This document shows positions 24,701 through 35,312 of a stretch of 64,000 nt of DNA, in pieces; the first letter of the stretch is position 1; each line of letters opens with the position of its first letter. The position numbers and the translations under genes are program-made. Under the pieces are notes generated by a model that saw nothing but the letters and a program-made list of their open reading frames with translations, was not told the origin of the DNA and did not search any database. This DNA is from Acanthopleura granulata (lineage: Eukaryota > Mollusca > Polyplacophora > Chitonida > Chitonidae), in NCBI GenBank assembly GCA_016165875.1, contig JABBOT010000007.1, positions 6,419,245 through 6,483,244 of the forward strand. Reading direction: 5' to 3'.

Positions 24701-25868
24701 AGTACCCAGCATTTGTGCTTCAGAGAATGTGTATTGATGTACAACTGGTTAGAAGGGAAATAAGCAGGACATTGCCTTTATTTGTGGTTATCTCCCTTAT
24801 TATTATTACCTAAATGACATGAAATTTCATCTGTGGCTAAGTTGCCAATTTTTCCAGATTCTGGGAGTTATGTTGTCTGAAAGAAGTTGTTTTGAGGTTT
24901 GTTTGGAAGATAAGACATCCTACTGGAAAATTTAAGTTTCAGCATCAAATATTATAAGTTATACCAGCGTATTGCATGGGTGTACAGCCTGATATTTTGT
25001 TGAGAAGATTAATATTTTCATGAGCCCGAAGGGCGAGTGGAAATATTGATCTGTGAGACAAAATAACAAATTTATCACAATGAAGAGCATTCCAGGTGAC
25101 TTTTGTTGATATTTTTTTTCTTCTTTAAACCCAGAGGCATAGTTATCAGGTTATTATTCATTGATAGCTATGACATTAAGCTGCTTTAGCGTACAGTTAA
25201 CACCCAGCATCATGAATGTGTTCATTACTATATTATAATGTCACAGACTGCCAATGGTTAGAGAACTTCGTATGATGCGCTTCACTTCACTAGCACTTTA
25301 AGTAGATTTGTCCCCCAACAGCATTTTTGTGTAGAGGGAGAGATGCATTGTGTGGGGCAAAGTGGTGGTGCTCAGTGCTCAAAAGCAATTTAGCTTAGGT
25401 CTGATGATTGTCAGGAACTACCGCATATTCTGTTAGAAAAACAAATGACACAAATTTTCTCGAACACTTGAGTAAGAACAGAATAATGCATATACCAGTT
25501 GTTGTGCGTGTTATTACATTACACCGAAATTTTTATTATAATTCCTAGGTACTGGTTTTCTTACATAACATGGCAAATTTTATTACATTCTTCTTAGATA
25601 TTACATTGAAATTATATAACTCTGAAATTTTTGTGACATTACACGGTGAGTGTTACATTACTCGTGTATTATTACATAACACGGTGTAGCAGGTGTCTGT
25701 TCAATTGGGCTTTTTTGTCAGGGTCAGATATCCAGTCAGCTTAGACTGCAGTTTGCAGTCTCAGCCTTTGTTTTATTGTAATAATCCTGTTTTTCTTCTG
25801 TTTCATTTCAGACAGTAGTTGGAGCAAGTGAAGCCAAATTAAAGCAGGCCATAGACAAACACAAATAA
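18693..25868 (+). CDS. TXN: thioredoxin, cytosolic type, complete (five exons)
   Basis: Exons 18693-18716, 21936-22040, 22970-23032, 23934-24005 and 25812-25868 are all codon-complete and join to 106 residues, against 105 for human thioredoxin-1. It reduces protein disulfides and is itself reduced by thioredoxin reductase. Visible: MVKKVGTK start, buried Asp26, WCGPC at 31-35, Lys36, and the cis-proline in MPT at 75-77. The vertebrate non-active-site cysteines (62, 69, 73) are replaced by Leu63, Tyr70 and Ala74; a Cys is at 54. There is no targeting peptide, so it is cytosolic/nuclear. The start is in a strong Kozak context (CACCATGG). Intron 1 is 3.2 kb and carries a large inverted repeat and a CRE-like palindrome. 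Confidence 0.96.
18780..18787 (+). promoter_or_regulatory. CRE-like palindrome TGACGTCA in thioredoxin intron 1
   Basis: A perfect TGACGTCA lies 63 bases after exon 1. CREB/ATF proteins bind this sequence in animals. A related GTGACATCAC lies at about 18536-18545, upstream of the start. Function here is inferred from motif and position only. Confidence 0.35.
19273..19945. repeat. large foldback (inverted repeat) in thioredoxin intron 1
   Basis: The left arm (about 19273-19575) and right arm (about 19685-19945) are reverse complements with scattered mismatches. Matching blocks include CTAGATCCTT...CTGCAGCC, TGCTGTCCCTCTCAGTTT, CCA...TTCAAAAGTCA and CATGTTGATAACTATGTCAT. The left arm has about 50 extra bases near 19402-19450. 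The loop of about 100 bases holds a direct repeat (GAGTCACAGTCAGTAAAGTCT-like near 19604 and 19656). No transposase frame is inside, so this is a non-autonomous foldback element or an inverted duplication. Confidence 0.85.
21655..21835 (-). repeat. interspersed repeat family D, copy 3 (reverse)
   Basis: Reverse complement shows GTGGGTAACACAAC, GGTAGGGAAATATTTT, TTTAAAGAAATTAA and GTGGAGAGTAAAATAAAG, matching the copies at 3081 and 6905. Located 100 bases upstream of thioredoxin exon 2. Confidence 0.7.
21936..22040 (+). CDS. TXN: thioredoxin exon 2 (active site)
   Basis: Acceptor ATGTTACAG, donor GTAAGT. Encodes [19 protein letters not shown] then [16 protein letters not shown] with the redox cysteines 32 and 35. 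Confidence 0.97.
22683..22855 (+). mobile_element. tRNA-head SINE-like element, diverged
   Basis: CAAGCCCAGCACTTGCTGG, TTCCTCTCCAGTCGTACGTG, GGAAGGTAGCAACCTGCAGA and GTGGGTTTTCC follow the family body; the 3' tail is lost. In thioredoxin intron 2. Confidence 0.7.
22970..23032 (+). CDS. TXN: thioredoxin exon 3
   Basis: Acceptor TTACACAG, donor GTAAGT. Encodes [20 protein letters not shown] then D, covering helix 2 end and the FLKVDVDE strand typical of the family. Confidence 0.95.
23137..23317 (+). mobile_element. tRNA-head SINE-like element, 5'-truncated
   Basis: Begins at the B-box region (TCAAGTCCAGCACATGCTGG), has GTACGTGGGAAGGTCG, CCTCCCACCATAATGATG, and ends GTAAAACACCAATCAAATAA. In thioredoxin intron 3. 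Confidence 0.85.
23934..24005 (+). CDS. TXN: thioredoxin exon 4 (cis-proline)
   Basis: Acceptor TTTTTTGGTTACAG, donor GTAATA. Encodes [20 protein letters not shown] then AKVE, with the cis-Pro next to the active site and the following beta strand. Confidence 0.96.
24615..24700 (+). repeat. interspersed repeat fragment (GTGGTTTAGCGCCACTT)
   Basis: GAATGATTGTGGTTTAGCGC, then GGCCATATCGTGGCGAGAG resembles a dispersed repeat found in gastropod and other molluscan genomes. In thioredoxin intron 4. Confidence 0.5.
25495..25690 (+). repeat. degenerate short repeat (TTATTACATTACACGG)
   Basis: Seven or so irregular repeats of (T)TACAT(A/T)ACACGGTG in thioredoxin intron 4, ending 120 bases before exon 5. 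Confidence 0.5.
25812..25868 (+). CDS. TXN: thioredoxin exon 5 (C-terminal helix)
   Basis: Acceptor TTCATTTCAG; encodes [18 protein letters not shown] and stop TAA. GA(S/N)..KL..AI is the usual last helix. Confidence 0.96.
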   Translation, partial: TVVGASEAKLKQAIDKHK

Positions 25869-26544
25869 ATCCAAATCTTCCGAATCGCGATTTCTCCCAG
25901 AAGCCCAAATAATGTTTATAATTTCAATCTGAAATCGCAAATTTACAGTATATCAAGCTTTTATTATGAAATCTTATCTGACATAAGAGTAATGTTGAAA
26001 CTGTTGGGTGTCTGACGATGTATTTGTATCTGTACAAGTGCTACATTGTCACATCGTCTGTAGTTGCAAGCTCGTCCTATTAACTAACAGTCATCAGCTG
26101 ATCATGTTTTTGTTGTCACTTTGTACATGAATGTCAGATGTGGGCTTGGACATGTCACGGAAGACCAGAAGAATCAAAATTTAATAATTTTCATAGTCAC
26201 TTTGTGTTGAGTATCTTACCTCATTTTTGCACTTCTTATTCATGTCTGTTGTAAGTTGAGGAGTGGATATTAAGATCCTTGTCTTTCACTTGAGTCTGTT
26301 CTCAGTGCAGTTAACCCTCAGAATTACCCTACTCGAAACTGTGGACATCGGGCATTTGCAGTCTTACTTGTTCAGTGAGCTTTACTCTCACATACACAAC
26401 AGTGAAAACATTGTCTACCTGATGTGGAAGCTGATGCAAAACTCATAAGCCTCATAAGCCCCAAAATAGGCTTCGTTAAAGCTCGAAATTTACTTATCCT
26501 GTGCAGATTGTTCTGTTGTCAAACATACGATACATGTATTTTCT

Positions 26545-26785
26545 GGGCTAGTGTACAGTAATGACCCCAGTTTCTTTCAAGAATGCGGTAGCTGTGAGTT
26601 GAAAGTCCAGCTCCTGATGGCTTCCTCTCCGACTGTATGTTGGAAGTTCCGCGAGCAACCTGCGGATGGTCGTGGGTTTCTCCGGGCTTTACATGTTTTC
26701 TTCCCACCATAACACTGATGGCCGTCGTATAAGTGACATATTCTGGAGTACGGCGTAAAACACCAATCAAACAGATAAATAAATC
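26545..26785 (+). mobile_element. tRNA-head SINE-like element
   Basis: AGTAATGACCCCAG, GCGGTAGCTGTGAG, AAGTCCAGCTCCTGATGGC, CAACCTGCGGATGGTCGTGG, ATTCTGGAGTACGGCGTAAA and CAGATAAATAAATC. Probably in the thioredoxin 3' flank. Confidence 0.85.
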
Positions 26786-27164
26786 AGTACAACATCTGGT
26801 TATTATCAGCGGTATTTTCAGAATTTTTATCATGCAGTGTTGTTCATATCCCTATACCTTCCCATGTCATCTTTCACCTTGTCTGCTTGCAGCTTCCTCC
26901 AGTGGGGGAAGTGTCCCGATGTCCAGTCTCAAAGTTCGCTGTCCTGGATGCCTTAAGGGCTCTAGGCCTGTTTAGTTGGTCTTACATGAAGTTTATCTGA
27001 GATCGTTTGTCCTCCATGGGGCATGCACTTATCACCTCGAGCTCAACCTGCAGATCAAAATGTTTGCGCCACTTATGGGCGAGTAATTTTTTTCCAAGCA
27101 CTGGGTTTCTTCTTCCCAGAAAACCATCTGCGTAAAAATCAAAACTTTTAAGTGCCACAAATTA

Positions 27165-27170
27165 AATAAA
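27165..27170 (+). promoter_or_regulatory. candidate poly(A) signal after thioredoxin
   Basis: AATAAA 1.3 kb after the stop codon. No other canonical hexamer with better context was seen between 25869 and here. Not proven. Confidence 0.2.
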
Positions 27171-27308
27171 ACCACAGAGCTTTAGAAGATTTGGTTTCCC
27201 CTGATTGCCGTGTATGCAAAAGGGTTGAACTTGTTCTAGGATGCCTTGCCCGTTTGCTATACAGACGAATTATTCTGGAATGCCACATCAACGCAAATGA
27301 GGATATGC

Positions 27309-27372
27309 TGGTTACCTACCACAATAATGCTGGTCACCGTCTAATAAGTGAAATATTCTTTAGTGGGGCTAA
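27309..27372 (+). repeat. fragment of tRNA-head SINE-like family
   Basis: CTACCACAATAATGCTGGTC, then TAATAAGTGAAATATTCTTT: only the 3' portion of the element, no A-rich tail. Confidence 0.6.
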
Positions 27373-28689
27373 GTATGCAAACGACTGTGGCTATAGCTGA
27401 ATGAACCAGTTCTTTCTTCTTATTTATGTATTTAAAACCGCGTTTTTAAATATTTCCTTTACATACACGATAAAGGGCACCCATATGTGTCAGTCAGAGC
27501 TTTAACGCATTCCAGTCTTAAAGAGATGTGGCTAATTGAAAAATGGTCTCCTCTCGCGCCACTGCTATGTAGATGTAGATATAGCTAAAACAAAGCTTGT
27601 ATTGATGATTCTGGCTCCAGAGACGTACATGTTAAGGCTTACAAGTTCCTACTGCAAGGAAAACCTGACCAGTAAGGCCGCCAAAACAGCATAATTTAAA
27701 AAGCTTCACCTTGGAATGCTGAAGCACAGCTGTAATAAAAATTGTGAAATATGGTCTCGTGTCAGTTTACCTCATTCAGGGTGTTAATGTAACTGGTCAT
27801 GTAAATGCTTAAACAGTATAACAACTTACACAACCTCAGTGTGACACCATGACTTCAGCAGAATGAGGTACAGAAATGCCTTCATGTTAATTGCAGTCAA
27901 TAATCTGGTGTTTGTTTGTTTTTTTTTGTTTGTTTGTTGTTTTCTTTTCAGTCGCGTACTTTTGGCCCTCTGTATTCGCCCATTGTTACTATCGGTATTT
28001 CCTTTCTTTAGTGACAGGTAACACGCAAAACTGTACAAAAGAATACGTATCACATCTCCGTACTTGTCATGAACCTCAAGTTACAACACATTTAGTAGTG
28101 TATAGTGTTGTATTCCCATAAGCATGTTTTCAACACGTCTCAATAGAGGAGTTTCGAGATCGAGCTCTTTTATCGCTAAAGGTAAGAAAAGCCTTACTGT
28201 ACCATGTCACCTGTCAAAAATGTTCGGCAACTATTTCTGATTACATTTATTTACTATAACATGGGCGTCTAAGAAAAGTTTCAACATTGAAACTGTGGTA
28301 AATAACGAGGTCCTATGTACATTGAAAGGTGACGCAACACGTAGCGTTAATTTATGAAAACGAATGGTAGCCTGTTACTTAATTTCTGTAATGTTAAGCC
28401 ACGGATCCATGAAAAGCTGTAGTTATCCTTCCGATTTGGCTAGCTTTTACTTGGCCCTCGGTCCAACAATATTAACATACATTAAAATGGAGACCTACAA
28501 TACTGTATCGAAGTCAACCGTTGCTAGATTCATTCTCTCATGACCCGGGTGTTCCACTTGTCCTTCGTGCTATTTTTGCTATTTATGGTCTTGAAATCCA
28601 GTGACCAGATCTTCCCTTCCTAAACGTATCGCTGATGATGTGAGAGACAGATACAATGTCAGAGAAGACCATACTTTGCGAATTACATT

Positions 28690-28900
28690 TATTTACCTAA
28701 CTGGTGGTTTACGCCATGCTCAAGAATAGTTCACTTATGCGACCGCGGCCAGAAGTATGATGAGAGAAAGTCGGGCAGGGCCTGAGGGAAACCCACATGT
28801 TGCTGGCGGACCTTTCCACGTAGGGTGGGAAAGGGAGCTGCACGAGCCGGACGAACTCACAGCGACTGAGACGGTGAGAGGGGCTAAGCCCCTCAGCCAC
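28690..28900 (-). mobile_element. tRNA-head SINE-like element (reverse)
   Basis: On the + strand reads CATGCTCAAGAATAGTTCAC, GGCAGGGCCTGAGGGAAACC, TTGCTGGCGGACCTTTCCAC and GAACTCACAGCGACTGAGAC, the reverse complement of the family body. Confidence 0.8.
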
Positions 28901-29794
28901 GAATTAAACTGGACATTGACTCAGATATGTCTACATGTAAGTTGCTGCATGCAGCGTTAAGATATAAAGCTCAGAGTTAAACTTACAACACACCGTATTT
29001 CATGGGTTACCTACGACTGTGGCCTTTTGCCAATATCACTATATCACACATCACTGCCCTGGTTTCACTTTCTGTGTTGTAGTCTTTCGTATCACGTCTG
29101 TAAAATCATCAGTGTTTCATATACTTTCTTAGTTCTTTGGTGGTTTGTGTTATTTGTCATTTTGGAAATTAGTCTTGCGATTATTGGCCCGGTACGCTCT
29201 TTTTTGGGTTGATGGCTGTAATATGAATGTTGGTTTCTACGCCTGATAGTTTTACGATGTTATTTCCTAAAAAAAAATAACTCTCACAAAGCCATCCCTC
29301 TTCAAAATCTGAATCGATGGGCAGACATATATGGGTATATCTCTTTAACTTGTGTTTATTTTGGCTCATGAAACACGGATTGACATGTTCTAAATATTAC
29401 AGATCGGTTACGACAAACCCCTAATTAAGTATAGCCTGTATGCCGAGTTGACAGTGCGCATGGTTTCATTATTGATTACTCTTGGAGAGGACTATACACA
29501 CACGGGTCAAACCCAAGCGAGCCCGTCCTATCCATATCTTTGAGGGATTAAAGCCAGTGGTCAGCCCGACAAATAGAAACGCACCAGGTACCTTGACTAC
29601 AAAGTCTCGCGAAGTGTCCTTTAGGCAGTCGTCCTGTGTAAACATTATGACCAGTGATCCTACCAACATGTTTTTGCCTTTCTCCGTAAAGGAAGGGTTT
29701 GACACAAATATCATACAGCAAGTGGTCGCTCACAGTGAAAAGGAAATTAAACATTCCACATATGATCTCATTCGACTGCTCGTATGCATGCCTT

Positions 29795-29916
29795 TTGGAA
29801 TGGGCCCACCAGCAACCTGCGGATGGTCGTGGGTTTCCTCTGGACTCTGCCCGGCTTCCTCCCACCATATAATGCTGACAGCCGTCGTAAAACACCAATT
29901 AAATAAATAAATAAAT
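29795..29916 (+). mobile_element. tRNA-head SINE-like element, 5'-truncated
   Basis: CCAGCAACCTGCGGATGGTC, CTCCCACCATATAATGCTG, AAAACACCAATTAAATAAAT. It makes up the last part of an open frame that starts at 29482 and is otherwise unrecognised. Confidence 0.8.
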
Positions 29917-30314
29917 CTTGTGGAATGCTCAACACCTTTCGTATACTCTTGGGTCCAAACGCAGAATCTGATTATTGGAGCGTTGTTTATATGATACAGC
30001 TGTGCACTTGTCAATAGTATGGAGCAGGGGAATGGATTGAGGGCTAGTGCTCTTTTTGTCAACACATGCAAATACTGGTTGAAAATATCCATAGTATCAC
30101 ATTCTCCTTGCATGTCTAGTCCTTTAAACTTCTGAGATGAAACCTTCCCCCATGTACAAGAATTGTTATTATTATTATTCCAATGAAGCCATGCAAATGG
30201 TTCTGCAAGAATTCTACAATGTATAAGAAATGTGGCAAGAACAGCTAAGGAATTTTCGCTCGAGATAAAAAAAAAGTACTCTGGCTATTGTATAACCTAT
30301 ATATACTTTACCGT

Positions 30315-30490
30315 TGTATTTATTTATTTATTTGATTACTGCTGAACGACGTACGCTCAATTTTTTCTCTTATACCGAGACGTTCAATTTTCTGGGTGAT
30401 GGAAACCGAAGTGACCGGGGAAATCAACTTATTCGCGGCAAGGTTGCTGATGAACTTTTCCACATGTGACTTACAGATATGCACACCAAA
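30315..30490 (-). repeat. repeat family C with SINE-like tail (reverse)
   Basis: The reverse complement has CATATCTGTAAGTCACATGT, AAAAGTTCATCAGCAACCTT and a tail AATCAAATAAATAAATAAAT; related to 48890-49015. Confidence 0.55.
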
Positions 30491-31435
30491 TCGGTGGAAA
30501 TGCTCTTCTAGGAACCTGAGACTTTGCAAACGGCCACACTAACATCTTCAACCGCTTATCTCCACCCCCTCCAAACTTTCACAAGCATGCACTGAGGGAA
30601 CGGTAATGTACAAATGTATCCAATGCTTGTTTTGAACTCGCGCCTGCGTGGCGTATACCAGATATTCTAACGTAAATGCCTCTAACCACACGACCATGGA
30701 CCGTTCTGTTTTAACCATGGTGTCGCCAATCAACCACACAACCCACTTATCAGTCACCGCTGCAGTTCTACTGAGGTATTTACGCGTTATCTTAAAAAAG
30801 TTTCTTTTGAGACTTTTGTTATACGTAGGTACAGAGTTAGCTTACAAAACTTAAATCATGCAACCATGTATAATTTATTGCGTCACCATAACTCCCAATG
30901 TATATAGTGGTCGCGTCGTGTCATCCGACCGTCGTCGATCGATTTATACGCAGGCCTATATATGCATACATACAATTCTGGCTAGAAAATTGAAGAAAGT
31001 AGTTTAATAAAATTATTTATTTCTAGAACACCAAATGAGTATGAACAGAAGAAAGTCGAATGATAAATAAGTCATAGCAGGCATGGTCGTTACAAATTAG
31101 AAATTGCAGCCTTTTCGTGGCTACACTCCATGCTTCAACTCAGTATTACATCTGGTCTACACATCTGTTTTCGCTTTGAGATCAATATGGGTCTATAGAA
31201 TCTTTATGGTAGAGAAAAACACAGTATGCATCCGGGGGAGTATATAGCGCTTCTCGGGTGGACAGGTTATAAAAGGCCAAGTGGACAAGAAGGGTGCGAG
31301 TTACAACAAATAAACCTCGAAACGACCTCGTCTTTTCCACCCACATGCTCTCGGCTTCTTAATTAGTTTGAGCTTTCGCTTTTTGACTGTCCAACAATCA
31401 CGTATTATTGAGATAGATTATGACCCTACCATTTA

Positions 31436-31502
31436 CTTATTTGATCGTTTGTTTGCATCTATTTATGTATTGGATTGGTGTTTAACGCCGTGCGGAAGAT
31501 TT
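31436..31502 (-). repeat. SINE-like tail fragment (reverse)
   Basis: TTGGATTGGTGTTTAACGCC preceded by TTATTTGATCG and TATTTATG, matching the family 3' end reversed. Confidence 0.55.
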
Positions 31503-31808
31503 AGCATTTAGCAAGAGACATACTTTGCTTAATTGATTCTAATTGATTCGTCCACCTTATAAGGCCCCTTTAAAGTTTTACTGAAGTTTGCTTCATTTAC
31601 AATCAGAAAAAATTAAGTGTTGGCATCAAAAGTATCGTTTTAAGACCCTTCTGTGCTTTTGAAAATGCGCTTTGACATGCTAAACGTTAGGTGTAATACA
31701 GTATATACGATGGCGTTCTGTTTAATGAGTGCATGGAGGAAGCCGGAGTAGCCAGAGTAACCTTGCACGCTTTCCATCACTGTATAGCCATATGCACCTA
31801 TGTCTACA

Positions 31809-31898
31809 GGACATGTCTTTCGGATATACAACTTCTTGGTTTATTAACACCAGCGTTAATTAACCAAGAAGTTTTATATCCATAAGAAAGACTTGTCC
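31809..31898. repeat. 90-bp near-perfect palindrome (hairpin)
   Basis: Left arm GGACATGTCTTTCGGATATA then CAACTTCTTGGTTTATT; right arm AATTAACCAAGAAGTTTTAT then ATCC...GAAAGACTTGTCC. The arms are about 38-41 bases with a loop of about 10. Confidence 0.85.
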
Positions 31899-32067
31899 AG
31901 TTTACTTCCTTCCTAACTTCTAAATGCCACTCCAAAAAGTTGGACGTACACAGTTGATGGTCCATTCTCCCACTGAGCCGAACCCAGCTGTCGACGGTAA
32001 GATTGTGGCTTTATGGTAAAGAGCTTTGTCCGGTATTCTACCTGGCGAAGGACGGAAGTATAATACT

Positions 32068-32160
32068 CTAGGCCCCAGGATCACGAAGCTGTCTTAACTT
32101 CAAAACATTTTCTTGTTCCAAAATTATGAGTTACCTTAGAAATTTTTTATTTTAGTACCT
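32068..32160 (+). repeat. interspersed repeat (GGCCCCAGGATCACGAAGCTG)
   Basis: Shares ATCACGAAGCTGTCTTAACT, TTCAAAACATTTTCTTGTTC and GAGTTACCTTAG with 42415-42520, and its end sequence with the foldback at 57480. Confidence 0.6.
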
Positions 32161-32255
32161 GGAGATATTGTATACTTTCATAACACAGATATCGTATACT
32201 TTCAAGTTCAAATCTAACCTCAGTAATTATGCCACGAGTTATTTATTTATTTTTT

Positions 32256-32345
32256 TTAATTTATTTATTTATTTATTTGATTGGTACGCCGTACTCAAGG
32301 ACATTTCACGTATAAGACGGTGGTCATCATCATGGTGGGTGGTAA
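32256..32345 (-). repeat. SINE-like 3' end (reverse)
   Basis: ATTTATTTATTTGATTGGTA, CGCCGTACTCAAGGACATTT, CACGTATAAGACGG, then ATGGTGGG: the last third of the family. Confidence 0.75.
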
Positions 32346-33060
32346 CCGATGAAAACTGCCACTGAAGAAAACTGCCACGAGTTTATATTAAATGCCACTT
32401 AAAGTAAACTGTGAGTGAAAAGAGCATGAAAAACTGTATCTGAAAATACCTTCACTGATTTTTTTAGATTTATTTGCACCAAATTAAACGCAGTGAAATG
32501 TTTTGATTGCATGGTCGACGTTAGGGAGCGTACTGAAGAAACTGAACAACAGTGACGTCACACATTCCTTTTGGTCGCTAAATAGCCTCCGATTGATATA
32601 TGTTTACCTTATACATGAACATACATGTAGTACTACACCTGTATCTGTATTTAATGTGGAAATATAACAACCTGATACTGTTTAGCAGCTGAAAGGAACG
32701 TGTGATGTCACTGTTCTTCAGCTTGTTCAATATGTTCCACCATAAAAATCCACCATAAAAGCAAACCATTTTACTGCCGCAATTTTGGGAGGAAAAAGTC
32801 TTTAAAAAATCAGTGAAGGTATATTCATATTCAGTTTTCTCATGCTCTTTTCACTTCCCGCCACTTATCTTTGTGTGATCTCCCCTTTATGTCATGTCCT
32901 GATCCTGGGGCTGAGCATTCTGGTTTCTTTCACCTGGCCGCAAGAGTATGTGTGAAGATTTAGTACAAGGGGTATAAAGCATTATATAAACACCGAGTAA
33001 ATAAGAAAAGAAATTAAAACTCAACTTGTTTGAGTGGCATATACGTCCAAAGATACAACA

Positions 33061-33245
33061 GTAAACTTTTACAACAAACTGCTGCTTCGGCCCTGGCAAA
33101 TCAGAGCGTCTCTGACAAAGCCCCAGATGACTGTCACAGCCCCCTGATGGTGTCTTCAGCCAACATTAAAGAATTAACGTACAGAAGATCGATCCATCTG
33201 ATGCTGTATGACGCAGGTGATGATTTCTCCCAGTTAATGAAGTAA
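33061..33245 (+). CDS. protein-like open frame, possible terminal exon, unrecognised
   Basis: After a possible acceptor (GATACAACAG) the frame reads KLLQQTAASALANQSVSDKA, then PDDCHSPLMVSSANIKELTY, RRSIHLMLYDAGDDFSQLMK and stop. The richer codon use and composition differ from the surrounding AT-rich DNA. I do not recognise the family and found no partner exon in phase, so it may be a last exon, a gene fragment or chance. Confidence 0.25.
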
Positions 33246-34189
33246 AATGTTTCTGTCATTGAGGGTTGGAGATTTCAATAAGGGTGCACAATTCCTGTTC
33301 TGTGATGCTTTGCTGGTTTTCAGCTTGTCTTTCAAATACATATCATGCCAGACCATACCGTCTACCCTATTGCAGTTTGTCTAAAAATGTATATAACGAC
33401 TTTTAACATATAGAAAATAAATGCAGCGGTTGTCTGTGTATTCATATCGAATTTCACAGAGAGAATCATTATACCGGTATGTGGTATTCACTGGTATATC
33501 AAGAAGGCACCATTACTGAAGAACATGGCAGATTTTCCATAAAATGCACATGCTGATTAATGTATATACATAGTATTAGTTTGAGATTAAATTCAGTGTG
33601 TATATGTGTGGATCACCTTCATTGCCATAGGTGGACGGATATTAATGTTACAGCACGATTATTGATCATGTGTATATGTATAACATGTTGTGAGGATGTA
33701 TATATATATATACACACACACACATACGTACGCAGCTACACCTGACGAATGATAATCATGAAAGGTAGTTACTCATAACAGTGATGAAGATTTGTCTAGG
33801 GAATGAAGGTGGGGATATCTTTTTTCCATTGGGATTTCTCTCTTGTATTGGATTCCTTTGTACCAGTGCAAATAAGCCGTTACATCCTAGGAAACTTTAT
33901 GGTTAAAGATGGATGCTCGTTTTCGCGCATATGTGTACCTATACAGTAACAGTAAAAGTAGTTATTTAGGAATGTCGTAAACGTATATCAGATTACAGTT
34001 TTATGTATGGCAAATTACAGCAATGAACATAATTCTTATAGATGAAATCCGGGCTCTGATAACGGTTTTCCTTGCATTCACAGCGTTGTATCACCATGGC
34101 AACGGCAACCTGTTGCACGATTTTCCTGGCAATTATAAAATCCACGTGGTCCCTGAGCAATAGAGTTGCGATCATTCCCAATACCATGA

Positions 34190-34370
34190 TATTCCAGTCA
34201 CTCAGGAATACTGCTTCCTCCCAGTTGAGAATACTTTTTCCAGTTACCCAGGAATAGTATTTCCACCCACTCAGGAAAACTGTTTCCACCCTCTCAGGAA
34301 AACTGTTTCCACCCAGCCAGGAATTCTGTTTTCATCCTACCAGAAACACTGTTTCCACCTAGGCAAAATC
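34190..34370 (+). repeat. minisatellite, about 23-bp unit (CACCCACTCAGGAAAACTGTTTC)
   Basis: About eight units around CAGGAAAACTGTTTCCACC; the outer units are more diverged. Confidence 0.85.
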
Positions 34371-35084
34371 CGCCTTAAATAAAAAAAATGGTGTAAGTGG
34401 CCCAATGTCGATTGATAACTTGCATGTTTTATACACATTAACGTCAAAATATAGCACAAGTATTATAAATACATCTTGGCGAGACAGTCGGAATGGAATG
34501 GGTCAATGACAAGAGCGGATTTTTTAGATAATTGCAAGCAATAGTATTTCATGGTTCTAAGCACATAGTAATGTATTATAAACAGTACTATTTAAAGCAG
34601 GTAATCAAATGTGGTAGCGGATCCAGCATGACAGTCGCAGTATAATCGAGTAAACATGTCAGCCTTTAGAATAACACGGCTGACAAATATGTGGTAGTGG
34701 ACACCCTGCGCGGCAATGTTACAAAACTAATGAACTCGCACATCCGGGGTTTTCGTTTATTTGTCCTGTGTGGTTTTACAAAGAGTCATCATATATCTTT
34801 GGATTTTGTAAACAGGCCATCAAGAAGTATTTATATGGTTCAATTGCTGTTAGCATGTTACAGAATATTGCATCATTATTGGTTGCATCTAATCCACTGT
34901 GATATTTTCTAGATACGCCACTTTCCAGAAAAAAAAGGTCGCAGTCCTGTTACTTAGTCTTTCTTTATTGTTCGGGTTTTAAAGTGGCAGTGGTGGCGGC
35001 AGCAAAATATTGTTAATCTCATTGCATAGTCTAAGTATAATACTTCCAAGTATGGAATTCATATAGACGAGAATAGAAGGCTTC

Positions 35085-35312
35085 CTTCTATCTAAGTTAT
35101 TGCAGATATACACTTCTATTAAGTACCACCACTTCTTAGGGTATTTCAGATGTAGCCTAAACTTCAGTTAATAGACGCCGTACATGTACACTTGTACACT
35201 TGTGCTTCCTTCTAAGTTATTGCAGATGTACACTTCTATTAAGTGCCACCACGTCTTAGGTTATTTCAGATGTAGTCTAAACTTCAGTTAATAGGGGCCG
35301 TACATGTACACT
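35085..35312 (+). repeat. tandem duplication of about 110-120 bp
   Basis: Both copies hold TAAGTTATTGCAGAT(A/G)TACA, TCAGATGTAG(C/T)CTAAACTTC and CCGTACATGTACACTTG. They differ by few bases, so the duplication looks recent. Confidence 0.88.

Larger units (their letters stand above)
26800..33025. other. gene-poor interval
   Basis: Contains SINE-like pieces on both strands, a palindrome at 31809 and one possible splice-bordered reading frame at 28124. I found no set of phase-compatible exons and no recognisable protein domain. Confidence 0.5.

Noticed and set aside
29482..29910. 142-codon forward frame
   Set aside because: The last 40 codons are a SINE-like element and the rest has no recognisable domain. 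Overlapping reverse frames of similar length show that open length alone is not informative here.
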